DNA of 64,000 nucleotides from Ardenticatenaceae bacterium (GTDB taxonomy: Bacteria > Chloroflexota > Anaerolineae > Promineifilales > Promineifilaceae), in NCBI GenBank assembly GCA_020634565.1, contig JACKBN010000004.1, forward strand, positions 124,001-188,000, given 5' to 3'. A model generated the notes under the pieces. The model was not told where the DNA came from. It made no database searches and saw nothing but the letters and a program-made list of their open reading frames with translations. Below, in pieces: positions 44,022 to 52,127 of the stretch. A program made the translations under genes and the position numbers. Position 1 is the stretch's first letter, and each line of letters begins with the position of its first letter.

Positions 44022-45438
44022 ATGGCTCAAGCACAAGCTTTATCTGCTAAGCGAGATCCCTCGACCAAAAAGAGGGTTGCTGTTGGTTTGTGGGCAGTGT
44101 TCATTACGTACTTCACTGCTATGTTCTTCATGAACTCCGTCAACATTGTCCAACCTATTCAGGTTGCCGACCTTAACGGAATGGCCCTGTTTTCCTGGAT
44201 TATTGCGTTGCCGGCCCTGGGTTCGGCGGTTGCTACATTGATGTTCGGTAAGCTCTCGGACATGTACGGCCGTCGCTCAATCTTGTTTACATCGCTGGGG
44301 CTGTTTTTGGTGGGTACTATTCTTTCGGCCGTGGCCTCAACCATGGCCTTTGCGATTGCATCCCGGGTGATTCTCATGCTCGGGCAGGGCGCTCTGGCGC
44401 CATTGTGCTTCTCCGTTATTGGCGATCTGTTTGAGTCGGAGTCCCGTGCCAAATGGAGTGGTATGCTCAATGTCCCCGCTGGTATTGCGGCCACAATTGC
44501 GCCTACGCTGGGTGGCGTACTCACAGAAAGCAGCATGGGTTGGCAAGGTCTGTTTTGGGTGATGGTGCCCTTGGTATTAATTTCGGGTGGCATGGTTGCT
44601 GCTGGAATTCCGAAACATACCCAAAAGGTTGAGCAAAAGGTTGACTTCTTGGGAATTATCGTCATGGTGGTTGCCTCTGCTTCGCTCATCATTGGTGTTT
44701 CCTGGCTGGGGGATCCCAACAGGCTTGGTCTGGGCATTGGGTTAGTCGTCGTGGCTGTCATTGCCTGGGCCGGCTTCATTGCCATAGAACGACAAGCCGA
44801 AGCGCCTATTCTTGACCCGCAGGTGCTGTTCAATCGCACCTTCCTTACGGCCGCAGGCGCTGGCTTCATGTCCTTCTTCGGCTTGTTGGGGGTGATGATC
44901 TACGGTCCCGTTTTTGCTCAAGAAGTGATGGGTGTTAGCCCCACCGTTAGCGGCTCGATGCTGACGCCTTTTAGCATGTTGTTTGCGTTCATGGGGGTGC
45001 CCGCAGGCTTCGCGCTGGCCAAGACGAAAAAATACAAGTGGATGTTTGTGACTGGCTACGCCATTTTAACGGTTGCGATGTTTATTATGTGGCGCTTTAG
45101 CTCAGAAACACCCATCTGGTTGTTTATCGTGATTACCGCTTGGTAATGGCGTGATGCCGACGGTGAATACGTTGGTGGCGCAGTTTGCCGTGCCGCGGCG
45201 CTTGCTGGGTGTGGCTGTGGGTGCGATCTTCTTCGTGGTGATGATGGGCATGGCCATTGCGCCGGCTATCCTGGGTCTGGCCCAAAACAGTGCAGCGGAT
45301 CTGGAAGCCGGACTTAAGCTGATCTATCTGATTGGTGCGCTGGGCATGGCAGTTTCATTGCTTATGGTGATTACCATTCCTGAAGTTTCGATTGATGCTG
45401 AAGTTGAGGATAAACAGGCACCGTCTACCAATGGCTAA
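44022..45438 (+). CDS. MFS transporter (DHA2/EmrB-like), one frameshift
   Basis: A transporter of about 470 residues, with many helices and the MFS loop GKLSDMYGRRSILF. The frame stops at 45146 (ITAW), but continues in another frame as NGVMPTVNTLVAQFAVPRRLLGVAVG without a real start of its own. Removing one T at 45139-45140 restores VITAGNGVMPTVNTL, so this is one gene with a homopolymer indel. Its place between methyltransferases 3 and corrinoid copy 3 suggests it moves the methylated substrate or the demethylated product. Confidence 0.82.
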
Positions 45439-45469
45439 AAATTGTACTTATGAGTGTATGTGAGTTAGA

Positions 45470-45509
45470 GGATGGCGTTCAAAATGCACCTTGAACGCCA
45501 TCCAATTTT
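45470..45509 (+). terminator. Terminator after MFS gene
   Basis: GGATGGCGTTCAA (45470-45482) pairs perfectly with TTGAACGCCATCC (45491-45503) around AATGCACC, then AATTTTA. The 13-bp stem is strong; the U-run is short. The rest of the gap to 45699 shows no gene. Confidence 0.7.
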
Positions 45510-45698
45510 AGATTTATGAAGTCAATGTAATAGCGGTCAGCAACATTATCCAATGGCAAAGCTATTACATCTGTTCCTGATAAGGCTGGCCCCAATAATC
45601 GCCCTGCTTATGAAGAAGACAGCGAAGCAGCCGAGCATGGGATGAGCAAAACATTCCGGAACGTGACGTCAAAAGAAAACAAGTAAGTGAGGAAAAGA

Positions 45699-46316
45699 AT
45701 GTCACAAGAATTGATTGATGCGATTACCGATATGCGCGAAGAGGATGCGCTCAAAATTACCAACGACCTGCTGGACAGTGGCGTGTCTCCGCTGGACATT
45801 TTGAACGCGTGCAAAGCGGCCATGGATGTGATCGGCAAGCGGTTTGAGACGGGCGAAGCGTTCATCCCGGAACTGATTTTGGCGGGGGAAATGATGACGG
45901 CCGTTTCCGACGTGATCAGACCGCGTATGGCCGAAGAAGCCACAAGTGAGAAGCTGGGCAAGGTTGTTTTTGGCACCGTCGAAGGCGATATTCACGACAT
46001 CGCCAAAGATATTGTCGTTTTCATGCTCGATCTGAACGGGTTTGAAGTCACCGACCTTGGTGTAGACGTGCCGCCAGCCAAGTTTGTAGAAGCTGTCAAA
46101 GAAACCGGCGCCACCATTGTGGGCCTGAGCGGTTTCCTCACCCTGGCCTACGACCCCATGAAAGAGACCGTGGCGGCCCTCAAGGACGCTGGCTTAGACG
46201 TGAAGATCATGATTGGCGGCGGCCAGATTGATGAACAAATTCGTGAATACACCGGTGCCGATGCATACGGCCGTGACGCCATGTCCGCTGTTGCACTGGC
46301 CAAAGAATGGGCATAA
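45699..46316 (+). CDS. Corrinoid protein, copy 3
   Basis: A 205-residue corrinoid protein, more than 95 percent identical to copy 2 by eye, with the same DIHDIAKD and GLSGFLT variants. I use ATG 45699 (GAGG upstream); an in-frame GTG four codons earlier overlaps that site. It is followed, 18 bases later, by methyltransferase 4. The near-identity of copies 2 and 3 over their central 180 codons points to recent duplication or gene conversion. Confidence 0.92.
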   Translation: MSQELIDAITDMREEDALKITNDLLDSGVSPLDILNACKAAMDVIGKRFETGEAFIPELILAGEMMTAVSDVIRPRMAEEATSEKLGKVVFGTVEGDIHDIAKDIVVFMLDLNGFEVTDLGVDVPPAKFVEAVKETGATIVGLSGFLTLAYDPMKETVAALKDAGLDVKIMIGGGQIDEQIREYTGADAYGRDAMSAVALAKEWA

Positions 46317-46334
46317 GCAATAAAAGGAGCAGAT

Positions 46335-47663
46335 ATGTTTACCAGACCTGATAATTGGAATGAATTATCCCCCCTCGAACGGCGCAAGTTGCGCCTGGAC
46401 CATTGGCAAAATCAGCCAGTGGAATTTATGAGCCCGGAAGCTGAAGCAAATTATAAAGAGCGCATAGACCGGATTCGTAAAATTTATGACATGGAGCCGC
46501 ATGATCGCCCCATCGCGGACGGTTTTATGGGCGCCAACGAATATGTGGTGCGCCGTAAAGGCATGGTTGGCAAGGACATCGTTTACAACCACGAGAAGCT
46601 GCGCGGGCCTTTGCTGGATTTCCACAACGAGTTTCAGCCGGATACGGCCGTATCTCCCCTGCCTTACCCCGGCAAAGTGATGGACATGCTGAACTACCAG
46701 ACCTACATCTGGGGCGGGCAAAAGCTGCCTGACGAACTCACCATTCAGGCGGTGGAAGGTGAATACATGCGGGCGGATGAATACCGCGATTTTGCCGCCG
46801 ATCCGACTGACTTTTGGCTGAAGAAATATTTGCCGCGCGTCATGCCGACGTTAGCTCCAATGGCCATGCTGACGGAACTGCCCCGCGTTTCGGAAAATGT
46901 AGACATCATTGATCTCATCGTTCCCTTTGGCACGCCGCCCTTCCAGGCGATGCTGAAAACCCTCATGGAAGCGGGCAATGAACTCATGAAGATGCTTGGT
47001 GCGGTGGGCCAGACAGCAGGCATGATTGCTGCTTCAGGCTTCCCCAGCATGGGCTTCAACATTGTCAAAACCCCGTTTGATTACCTGGGCGATACGCTGC
47101 GCGGTACCAAAGGTATTCTCACCGACATGTTCCGTCATCCAGATGATCTGTTGGCGGCGTGTGAAGCGTATGTGCCTGTCTTGATCAATGCGGTGGTGGG
47201 CGCTAGTGACAGAAGTGGGGCTCCCGCAGCGATGTATGTTTTGCACAAGGGTGCAGACACCTTCATGTCGCAAAAGCAGTTTGAGAAGTTCTACTGGCCC
47301 ACCTGGAAACAGGTCATGCTGGGGTTGTACGAAGAAGGTATCACCAGCTACCTGTTTATCGAAGGTTCTTACAACAAGCGGCTGGAAAACCTGGCAGAAA
47401 TGCCGGAGAAATCGCTGGTGTGCCACTTTGACCAGACCGAAATGGGTCCAGTTAAAGAAATCTTGAGCGACAAGCAGATCATTGCCGGAAACGTTCCCGC
47501 CTCTCTGATGGCCACGGGCACGACCGACGATGTGCGTGCTTACTGTGCGAACTTGATGGATATGTTTGGCGATACACCCGGCTACATCATGGCACATGGT
47601 TGTTACTTCGAGAACAGCACCGATGACAAGATGCGTGCGTTTATCGATTCAGTGAAAAAGTAG
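46335..47663 (+). CDS. URO-D-family methyltransferase 4
   Basis: A 442-residue paralogue of methyltransferase 3, opening MFTRPDNWNELSPLERRKL. The blocks TPFDYLGDTLRGTKGILTDM, YVLHKGADTFMSQKQFEKFYW and IEGSYNKRLENLAEMPEKS are kept; the late motif reads AHGCYFEN, retaining the cysteine. AAAAGGAG precedes the ATG. Along with corrinoid copy 3 it forms the last corrinoid/methyltransferase pair. Its partner proteins are so alike that the two methyltransferases could use either corrinoid protein. Confidence 0.9.
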   Translation: MFTRPDNWNELSPLERRKLRLDHWQNQPVEFMSPEAEANYKERIDRIRKIYDMEPHDRPIADGFMGANEYVVRRKGMVGKDIVYNHEKLRGPLLDFHNEFQPDTAVSPLPYPGKVMDMLNYQTYIWGGQKLPDELTIQAVEGEYMRADEYRDFAADPTDFWLKKYLPRVMPTLAPMAMLTELPRVSENVDIIDLIVPFGTPPFQAMLKTLMEAGNELMKMLGAVGQTAGMIAASGFPSMGFNIVKTPFDYLGDTLRGTKGILTDMFRHPDDLLAACEAYVPVLINAVVGASDRSGAPAAMYVLHKGADTFMSQKQFEKFYWPTWKQVMLGLYEEGITSYLFIEGSYNKRLENLAEMPEKSLVCHFDQTEMGPVKEILSDKQIIAGNVPASLMATGTTDDVRAYCANLMDMFGDTPGYIMAHGCYFENSTDDKMRAFIDSVKK

Positions 47664-47686
47664 CTGCCGGACACAAATGAAAACAG

Positions 47687-47721
47687 GCGGAGTGAGCATT
47701 CGCACCGGATGCTTGCTCCGC
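47687..47721 (+). terminator. Hairpin after methyltransferase 4
   Basis: GCGGAGTGAGCAT (47687-47699) pairs with ATGCTTGCTCCGC (47709-47721) with two wobble pairs. No U-run follows, so it may stabilise the mRNA end or give weak termination. Confidence 0.5.
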
Positions 47722-47814
47722 AACCCGGCCAGATGCTGAGCTGGGTGTGAGCAAGTTGTTTGGGGGTAGAAGGAGCCGCAGAGACAAGCATCTCTGGCCC
47801 CCTTGTTGAAAATT

Positions 47815-49041
47815 ATGAGTCAAACCAATCTTATTCCGGCAGATGAACAGGACACGCCTGGGAAAACGGCCGTAATTCCTCCTTATGCCTGGGTTATCCT
47901 TTTTGCTGTTTTTGTGGCCAGCGTGGCCGCGCCGTTAAACCAAAACAAGGTGCCCCCCTTGATGCCTGTCCTCATGGATGCGTTTGCCATTAACCTGAGC
48001 GAAGCTGGCTTGTTGATGTCTGTTTTTAGCGTTACCGGGCTGCTGCTGGCCTTGCCTGCCGGGTTTATTACCCAGCGATTTGGTCCCAAAGTGACCGGGC
48101 TCATTGCCGTGGGTAGCCTGGCGGTGGGCGCCATCATCGGAGCCATGGCAGACAGCATGAGCCTGCTGCTCGTTAGCCGCGTGGTTGAAGGCGTTGGGAT
48201 GGGTTTGATTGCTGTGGTGGCTCCGGCTGTGATTGCCCTTTGGTTTCCGCCAGAAAAGCAGGGCATGCCGATGGGCCTTTGGGCCACCTGGGTGCCGACC
48301 GGCACCATTGTTATGATGCTGTTGGCTCCGCGCCTGAGTGACACTTTTGGCTGGCCATCTGTCTGGTGGTTTGGTGCCGGATTTGCCGTGGTAGCCATGC
48401 TGCTTTACGGGTATCTGCTGCGCTCACCAGAGGTAGCTCCAGATGCGCCCTCGGAAATTGGCAGTACGGCCGTAGATATGGTCAAAGCATTGGCCAATCG
48501 AGACATCTGGTTGCTGGCGGCTACGTTTCTGTGCTTTAACCTGGTTTTGTTTCCGCTAGCCACGTTTTACCCGACTTTTCTGGCTGAAGTGCGCGGTTAC
48601 TCGCTGACGGAGGCCGCAACCATTGCTAGTGTGTCAACGGCCGTTGTTCTCATTTCTGCACCTCTGGCGGGCTGGCTGTCTGATCGGGTTGGTTCGCGCA
48701 AGCTGGTGCTCACCATCCCCTTTTTGCTGTGTGGCGCTTTGATGCTGCTGCCTTTTCGGGTTGTGGGCTGGCAAATCATCGCCTTTTTTGTGGTGTTGGG
48801 CCTCATTGCTGGGGCTGTGCCCACGGCCACCTTTGCTGCCGCGCCAGAGCTGATGAAATCACCTCAGCTGGCTGGCCTGGGCATGGCTGTGATCATGGTC
48901 GGCCAGAATCTGGGCATGTTTGTGGCCCCCGTGTTGTTTGGTGCGCTGGTTGAAGCCAATGGCTGGGTTGTGGCCGGTTACTGGCTAATTCCGTTTGCTG
49001 GGTTGGGGTTTGTGACCGGCTGGCTGGTCAAAATGCGCTAG
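47815..49041 (+). CDS. MFS transporter (nitrate/nitrite- or cyanate-type 12 TM)
   Basis: A 408-residue transporter with 12 hydrophobic segments. N-terminal half: NKVPPLMPVLMDAFAINLSEAGLLMSVFS, GFITQRFGPKVTG loop; C-terminal half: GWLSDRVGSRKLVL loop. The family resembles small-anion or organic-acid carriers rather than drug pumps. The ATG at 47815 has no strong ribosome binding site. With the other MFS gene it brackets the last corrinoid pair, so one may import the substrate and one may export the demethylated product; this is inference. Confidence 0.82.
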   Translation: MSQTNLIPADEQDTPGKTAVIPPYAWVILFAVFVASVAAPLNQNKVPPLMPVLMDAFAINLSEAGLLMSVFSVTGLLLALPAGFITQRFGPKVTGLIAVGSLAVGAIIGAMADSMSLLLVSRVVEGVGMGLIAVVAPAVIALWFPPEKQGMPMGLWATWVPTGTIVMMLLAPRLSDTFGWPSVWWFGAGFAVVAMLLYGYLLRSPEVAPDAPSEIGSTAVDMVKALANRDIWLLAATFLCFNLVLFPLATFYPTFLAEVRGYSLTEAATIASVSTAVVLISAPLAGWLSDRVGSRKLVLTIPFLLCGALMLLPFRVVGWQIIAFFVVLGLIAGAVPTATFAAAPELMKSPQLAGLGMAVIMVGQNLGMFVAPVLFGALVEANGWVVAGYWLIPFAGLGFVTGWLVKMR

Positions 49042-49132
49042 CTGTCTGGCAGAAGCCGCCATCTTTTTCGGGATTGATCAGATTAAACCAGTGCTGAAAG
49101 TTTTAAATCTATTATTTTGAGGAGGCTTTATC

Positions 49133-50587
49133 GTGCCTTTATTTTCTCCACCTCGTTACCAACCAGCCTTTGCCCCTGTGCAACGGGAATCATCAGTGGC
49201 TATGCGGGTATTTACGGCCGTTGAGCGCTCGCTTAAAGGGGCTCTGTTTGGCTGCCGTATGTGTGGCAACTGCATTTTGCAAGAAACCGCTTTTGCTTGC
49301 CCCATGACCTGCCCCAAAGGGCTGCGCAATGGCTTATGCGGCGGCGCAACGCCGGAACATTGCGAAGTTGATCCGTCGCGACCCTGCACCTGGTATGTCA
49401 TCTATGAACGGGCCGAACGGATGGGTCGTTTGGATAAGCTGTTGGAAGTGAACGCCCCGATCGATGGATCTCGTGCTGGTCGTGAGACCTGGCTGGATAT
49501 GCTGGCTCACTGGCGTGCGCAGGAAAATGGCCCGCGCCTGATGGATTTGGTGTTGGACCGTGAAAAATTTACGGAAGCCTGGGATCGCTTCTTCTACGAA
49601 TTGCGCCAGCCTGATTGGTGGCAAGGGGATGCAGAATATCATCCACCGGCCTACGAGGAGCCCGCTTCTGGTTTGGAGGCGGCGCTGCGGTTGGGTGATT
49701 TTGTGGTGACGGCCGAAATTGCACCACCACTCGGGGCTACCGGCGACATCATTGAGAAAAAGGTGGGGTGGCTGCAAGATTACGTGACGGCGGCCAACTT
49801 TACAGACAATGCCTCCGCCTCGCCGCGAATGAGCAGCCTGGCGGCCAGCAAAATCTGCCTGGATGCGGGGCTGGAGCCAGTAATGCAGCTGCAAGCCCGT
49901 GACCGCAGCCGGGTGATCATTGAGGCGGATGCGATGGGGGCTGCGGGCCTGGGCATTCATAACATTTTGTGCCTTAGCGGCGATCATCAGCGCTTTGGCC
50001 CTGGCCCGATGGCCAAGCCAGACCAGTTTGACATGGATGCGGTGCAGGTGTTGTGGATGTTGCGACGCATGCGGGACGAGGGTGTTTACCTGGACGGCCG
50101 TGAGATCAAAAATCGCCCCACCTGGTTCCTGGGTGCAGCGGCTTCGCCGTTTGGCGCGCCGCCCAAATATGAAGCCATCCGGGCCGAGAAGAAGATCAAT
50201 GCGGGCGCTCAATTTATTCAGACGCAGCCGATTTTTGATTACGGCCGTTTTCTGGAATGGCTGGAAGCGCTCGACAAACGCAACCTGCTGGACAAAGTGT
50301 ACCTGCTGCCGGGCATCGTGCCGCTTAAAACCAGCCGCGCCGCCCATTTCATGGCGGAAAACGTGCCCGGTGTTGTGATTCCCGACGAACTGTTGCAGCG
50401 TATGGATGCGGCAGAAAGCAGTGAGGCGCAGCAAGAAGTCGGCATTGCCTACGCCCTGGAATTAATTGAGAGGCTGCAGAAAACGCCCAAGATTAACGGG
50501 GTCCACATTATGGCTGTGCATTGGGAAGCCATTGTGCCGCGATTGGTGGAAGGGGCCGGGCTTTCCAAATCGGTGATCTATCCCTAA
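49133..50587 (+). CDS. Fused MetV-MetF methylene-tetrahydrofolate reductase
   Basis: A 484-residue protein. Residues about 35-130 match the MTHFR C-terminal/MetV domain with its cysteine set: FGCRMCGNCILQETAFACPM, then CPKGLRNGLCGG and HCEVDPSRPCTWYV. Residues about 180-480 are a MetF barrel: GDFVVTAEIAPPLGAT, MQLQARDRSRVIIEADAMG, IHNILCLSGDH, GAQFIQTQPIFDYGRF and LPGIVPLKTSRAAHFM. In acetogens MetV and MetF are separate subunits; here they are joined in V-F order. In this island it would oxidise methyl-H4folate to methylene-H4folate. GAGGAGG precedes the GTG start. Confidence 0.9.
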   Translation: MPLFSPPRYQPAFAPVQRESSVAMRVFTAVERSLKGALFGCRMCGNCILQETAFACPMTCPKGLRNGLCGGATPEHCEVDPSRPCTWYVIYERAERMGRLDKLLEVNAPIDGSRAGRETWLDMLAHWRAQENGPRLMDLVLDREKFTEAWDRFFYELRQPDWWQGDAEYHPPAYEEPASGLEAALRLGDFVVTAEIAPPLGATGDIIEKKVGWLQDYVTAANFTDNASASPRMSSLAASKICLDAGLEPVMQLQARDRSRVIIEADAMGAAGLGIHNILCLSGDHQRFGPGPMAKPDQFDMDAVQVLWMLRRMRDEGVYLDGREIKNRPTWFLGAAASPFGAPPKYEAIRAEKKINAGAQFIQTQPIFDYGRFLEWLEALDKRNLLDKVYLLPGIVPLKTSRAAHFMAENVPGVVIPDELLQRMDAAESSEAQQEVGIAYALELIERLQKTPKINGVHIMAVHWEAIVPRLVEGAGLSKSVIYP

Positions 50588-50650
50588 ATTTTTACTTGGA
50601 CCAATTTTTCGAATTCTTAACAATCAGTTAACCGCTTTTTTGGCACTTTA

Positions 50651-50699
50651 TGGTAAAATGCGCCGGAATTTGGCAAATGTTTGTGAAATATTTTGCCAA
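50651..50699 (+). promoter_or_regulatory. Extended -10 promoter and dyad upstream of HNH gene
   Basis: TG-G-TAAAAT (50651-50659) is a good extended -10. Just downstream, TTGGCAAA (50670-50677) and TTTGCCAA (50692-50699) form an 8-bp-arm dyad enclosing TTGTGAAATA, which looks like a Rex half-site. An operator over the start site is possible. Confidence 0.4.
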
Positions 50700-50778
50700 T
50701 AAGCAATTTTAAAAGTTTGTCATAGGTTTTACGGGCATGATCAATCGGTCGGGATTGGTCAGTTGCAAGGAGAAGAAC

Positions 50779-51300
50779 ATGGTTGCAGTCCTGCTCTTGA
50801 ATGCAAGCTACGAACCCCTGGCAGTGATTCCAAAACGGCGGGCGTTGTCTTTGCTGCTGCGTGAAGTGGTAGACGCAGCAACAGAGGAGATGGTTGTGCT
50901 GTCTAGTGCGGCCACCACGTTGGAGATTCCCACGGTGCTGCGGCTGCGGCGGTATGTGAATGTGCCCAAGCGGGGCGCATCCTGGAGCCGTCGGGCGGTG
51001 ATGCGTCGGGATAACTTCACCTGTATTTACTGTGGGGTCATGCCTGGCAGCCGTCAAGGCGGCCGTATTTTGCGGCATGTCGATTTTTCGGTGGACCACA
51101 TTGTGCCCAAAAGCCGAAACGGCCGTAACACCTGGACAAATACCGCCTGTGCCTGTTCATCCTGTAACAATCGTAAAGGTAATCGGCTGCCGCATGAAGC
51201 GGGTATGCATCTGCTGTGGGAGCCTAAAACACCCCGCGTGGATTACCTGGTGGCCTCTGGCAGTATCCCCGAAGCATGGAAAATTTACCTGCAAGTGTAA
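50779..51300 (+). CDS. HNH endonuclease family protein
   Basis: A 173-residue protein. N-terminal LLLNASYEPLAVIPKRRALSLLLR and the nuclease centre CIYCG, then VDHIVPKSRNGRNTWTNTACACSSCNNRKGNRLP, which holds the zinc-binding cysteines and the His/Asn catalytic core. This stand-alone type is common in Chloroflexota, actinobacteria and cyanobacteria; its biological role is unclear. ATG 50779 has AAGGAG upstream and fits the family start. A terminator follows at 51335. Confidence 0.88.
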   Translation: MVAVLLLNASYEPLAVIPKRRALSLLLREVVDAATEEMVVLSSAATTLEIPTVLRLRRYVNVPKRGASWSRRAVMRRDNFTCIYCGVMPGSRQGGRILRHVDFSVDHIVPKSRNGRNTWTNTACACSSCNNRKGNRLPHEAGMHLLWEPKTPRVDYLVASGSIPEAWKIYLQV

Positions 51301-51334
51301 ATTTGTCTGTGTGACATTTATCGATCGTGTGCGT

Positions 51335-51370
51335 GCCGTTCTTCACTTTTGAGGAACGGCCGTTTTTTTT
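51335..51370 (+). terminator. Intrinsic terminator containing ACGGCCGT
   Basis: GCCGTTC (51335-51341) pairs with GAACGGC (51354-51360), followed after CG by eight T. The right arm and following bases spell GAACGGCCGTTTT, so the iterated palindrome supplies half the stem and the start of the U-run. Confidence 0.8.
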
Positions 51371-51425
51371 ACACTGCCCCCTAGATTGCATAAGTTTCCG
51401 AATTAGCAGAAAAGGAAGTGAACAA

Positions 51426-51653
51426 ATGGCAGAAGCAGAATGGATTAAATTGGGCACCAAAAATTGCAAGGTTGTTAACGGTGAGGTTGAACTTTTTGAG
51501 AAGCGCGTTTACCCCGTCGGCTTGATGAACAAGGGTGGTGAAGAATACCGCGTGTTGGACCGTAAATGTTCTGCCGGTTACCAATGCACCCATATGGAAG
51601 ACCCATGTGTGTGGGTCGATCAAGAGGGAGACGGCCGTTTATACAACAAGTAA
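51426..51653 (+). CDS. Small cysteine-containing hypothetical protein (75 aa)
   Basis: A 75-residue soluble protein, MAEAEWIKLGTKNCKVVNGEV at the start and three further cysteines in RKCSAGYQCTHMEDPCVW. AAGGAAG precedes the ATG, and a strong terminator follows, so it is probably a real monocistronic gene. The C-x4-C-x6-C spacing could bind a metal. I do not recognise a family. Confidence 0.7.
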   Translation: MAEAEWIKLGTKNCKVVNGEVELFEKRVYPVGLMNKGGEEYRVLDRKCSAGYQCTHMEDPCVWVDQEGDGRLYNK

Positions 51654-51688
51654 ACGACATCTCATCCTTCACAATGGAATGACTTTAT

Positions 51689-51720
51689 AGCGACCTGTCC
51701 TGCTGGGCAGGTCGCTTTTT
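51689..51720 (+). terminator. Strong intrinsic terminator
   Basis: AGCGACCTGTCC (51689-51700) pairs with GGGCAGGTCGCT (51704-51715) through 12 bp with one G-U, followed by five T. Confidence 0.92.
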
Positions 51721-51765
51721 GTTGGCCTGTACCGATCCTCTAAATATGAGAATACTCCCAATTTA

Positions 51766-51794
51766 ATGACTTTCTTATTCATCTATGCTATTCT
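51766..51794 (+). promoter_or_regulatory. Promoter of the RNase J leader
   Basis: ATGACT (51766-51771), 17-bp spacer and TATTCT (51789-51794) with TG-C in front (extended -10). Transcription would begin near 51801, some 327 bases ahead of the RNase J start. The gap 51722-52127 has no gene otherwise; it contains the direct repeat TTTTGCGCTG twice (near 51850 and 51921). Confidence 0.45.
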
Positions 51795-51991
51795 AGCTAC
51801 CGTGATTAATAAGTAACGATCTTTTGCCATACCTGCCTGATTCCAACTTTTGCGCTGTTAAACTCCTTTTGAGCCAATTGCCCTAGTTAGACACAGTTTA
51901 GGAACGACCATCTGCAACGTTTTGCGCTGCCTGCGTTATTGCTTGGCGTGTGAATGTAGGTGTTGGCCGGATTTACAAAATTAAATTTCAG

Positions 51992-52019
51992 GTACGGCCG
52001 TTCTGGCCCGTACTTTTTT
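51992..52019 (+). terminator. Intrinsic-terminator-like hairpin inside RNase J leader
   Basis: GTACGGCC (51992-51999), loop GTTCT and GGCCCGTAC (52005-52013) with one bulged C, then six T. It lies about 110 bases before the RNase J start and about 200 bases after the likely promoter, so it could end a small RNA or attenuate transcription into the gene. Confidence 0.6.
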
Positions 52020-52127
52020 CGAGAAACCATTTGAACTTCTTAAAAACACGCAGTTTCTAAGAAGAGACCATTTTAGATGCTGCCCCTCGCTATTGGGACA
52101 GCAAAGGATAAAGATAGATAACGTTTT

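Noticed and set aside
45151..45438. Independent 95-residue membrane protein
   Set aside because: It is the C-terminal end of the MFS transporter after a one-base frameshift and has no ribosome binding site.
39052..47663. Pyrrolysine (in-frame TAG) in the methyltransferases
   Set aside because: All four URO-D-type genes read through without internal TAG; they are not MtmB/MtbB/MttB homologues.
49334..50434. A 366-codon open frame on the minus strand opposite the MetV-MetF gene
   Set aside because: The plus-strand gene has full domain motifs; the minus frame is composition-driven and has no family-like content.
50681..50699. Second Rex operator upstream of the HNH gene
   Set aside because: TTGTGAAATATTTTGCCAA matches only the left half of the Rex consensus; the stronger dyad there is TTGGCAAA/TTTGCCAA, so I list it only as an unassigned operator.
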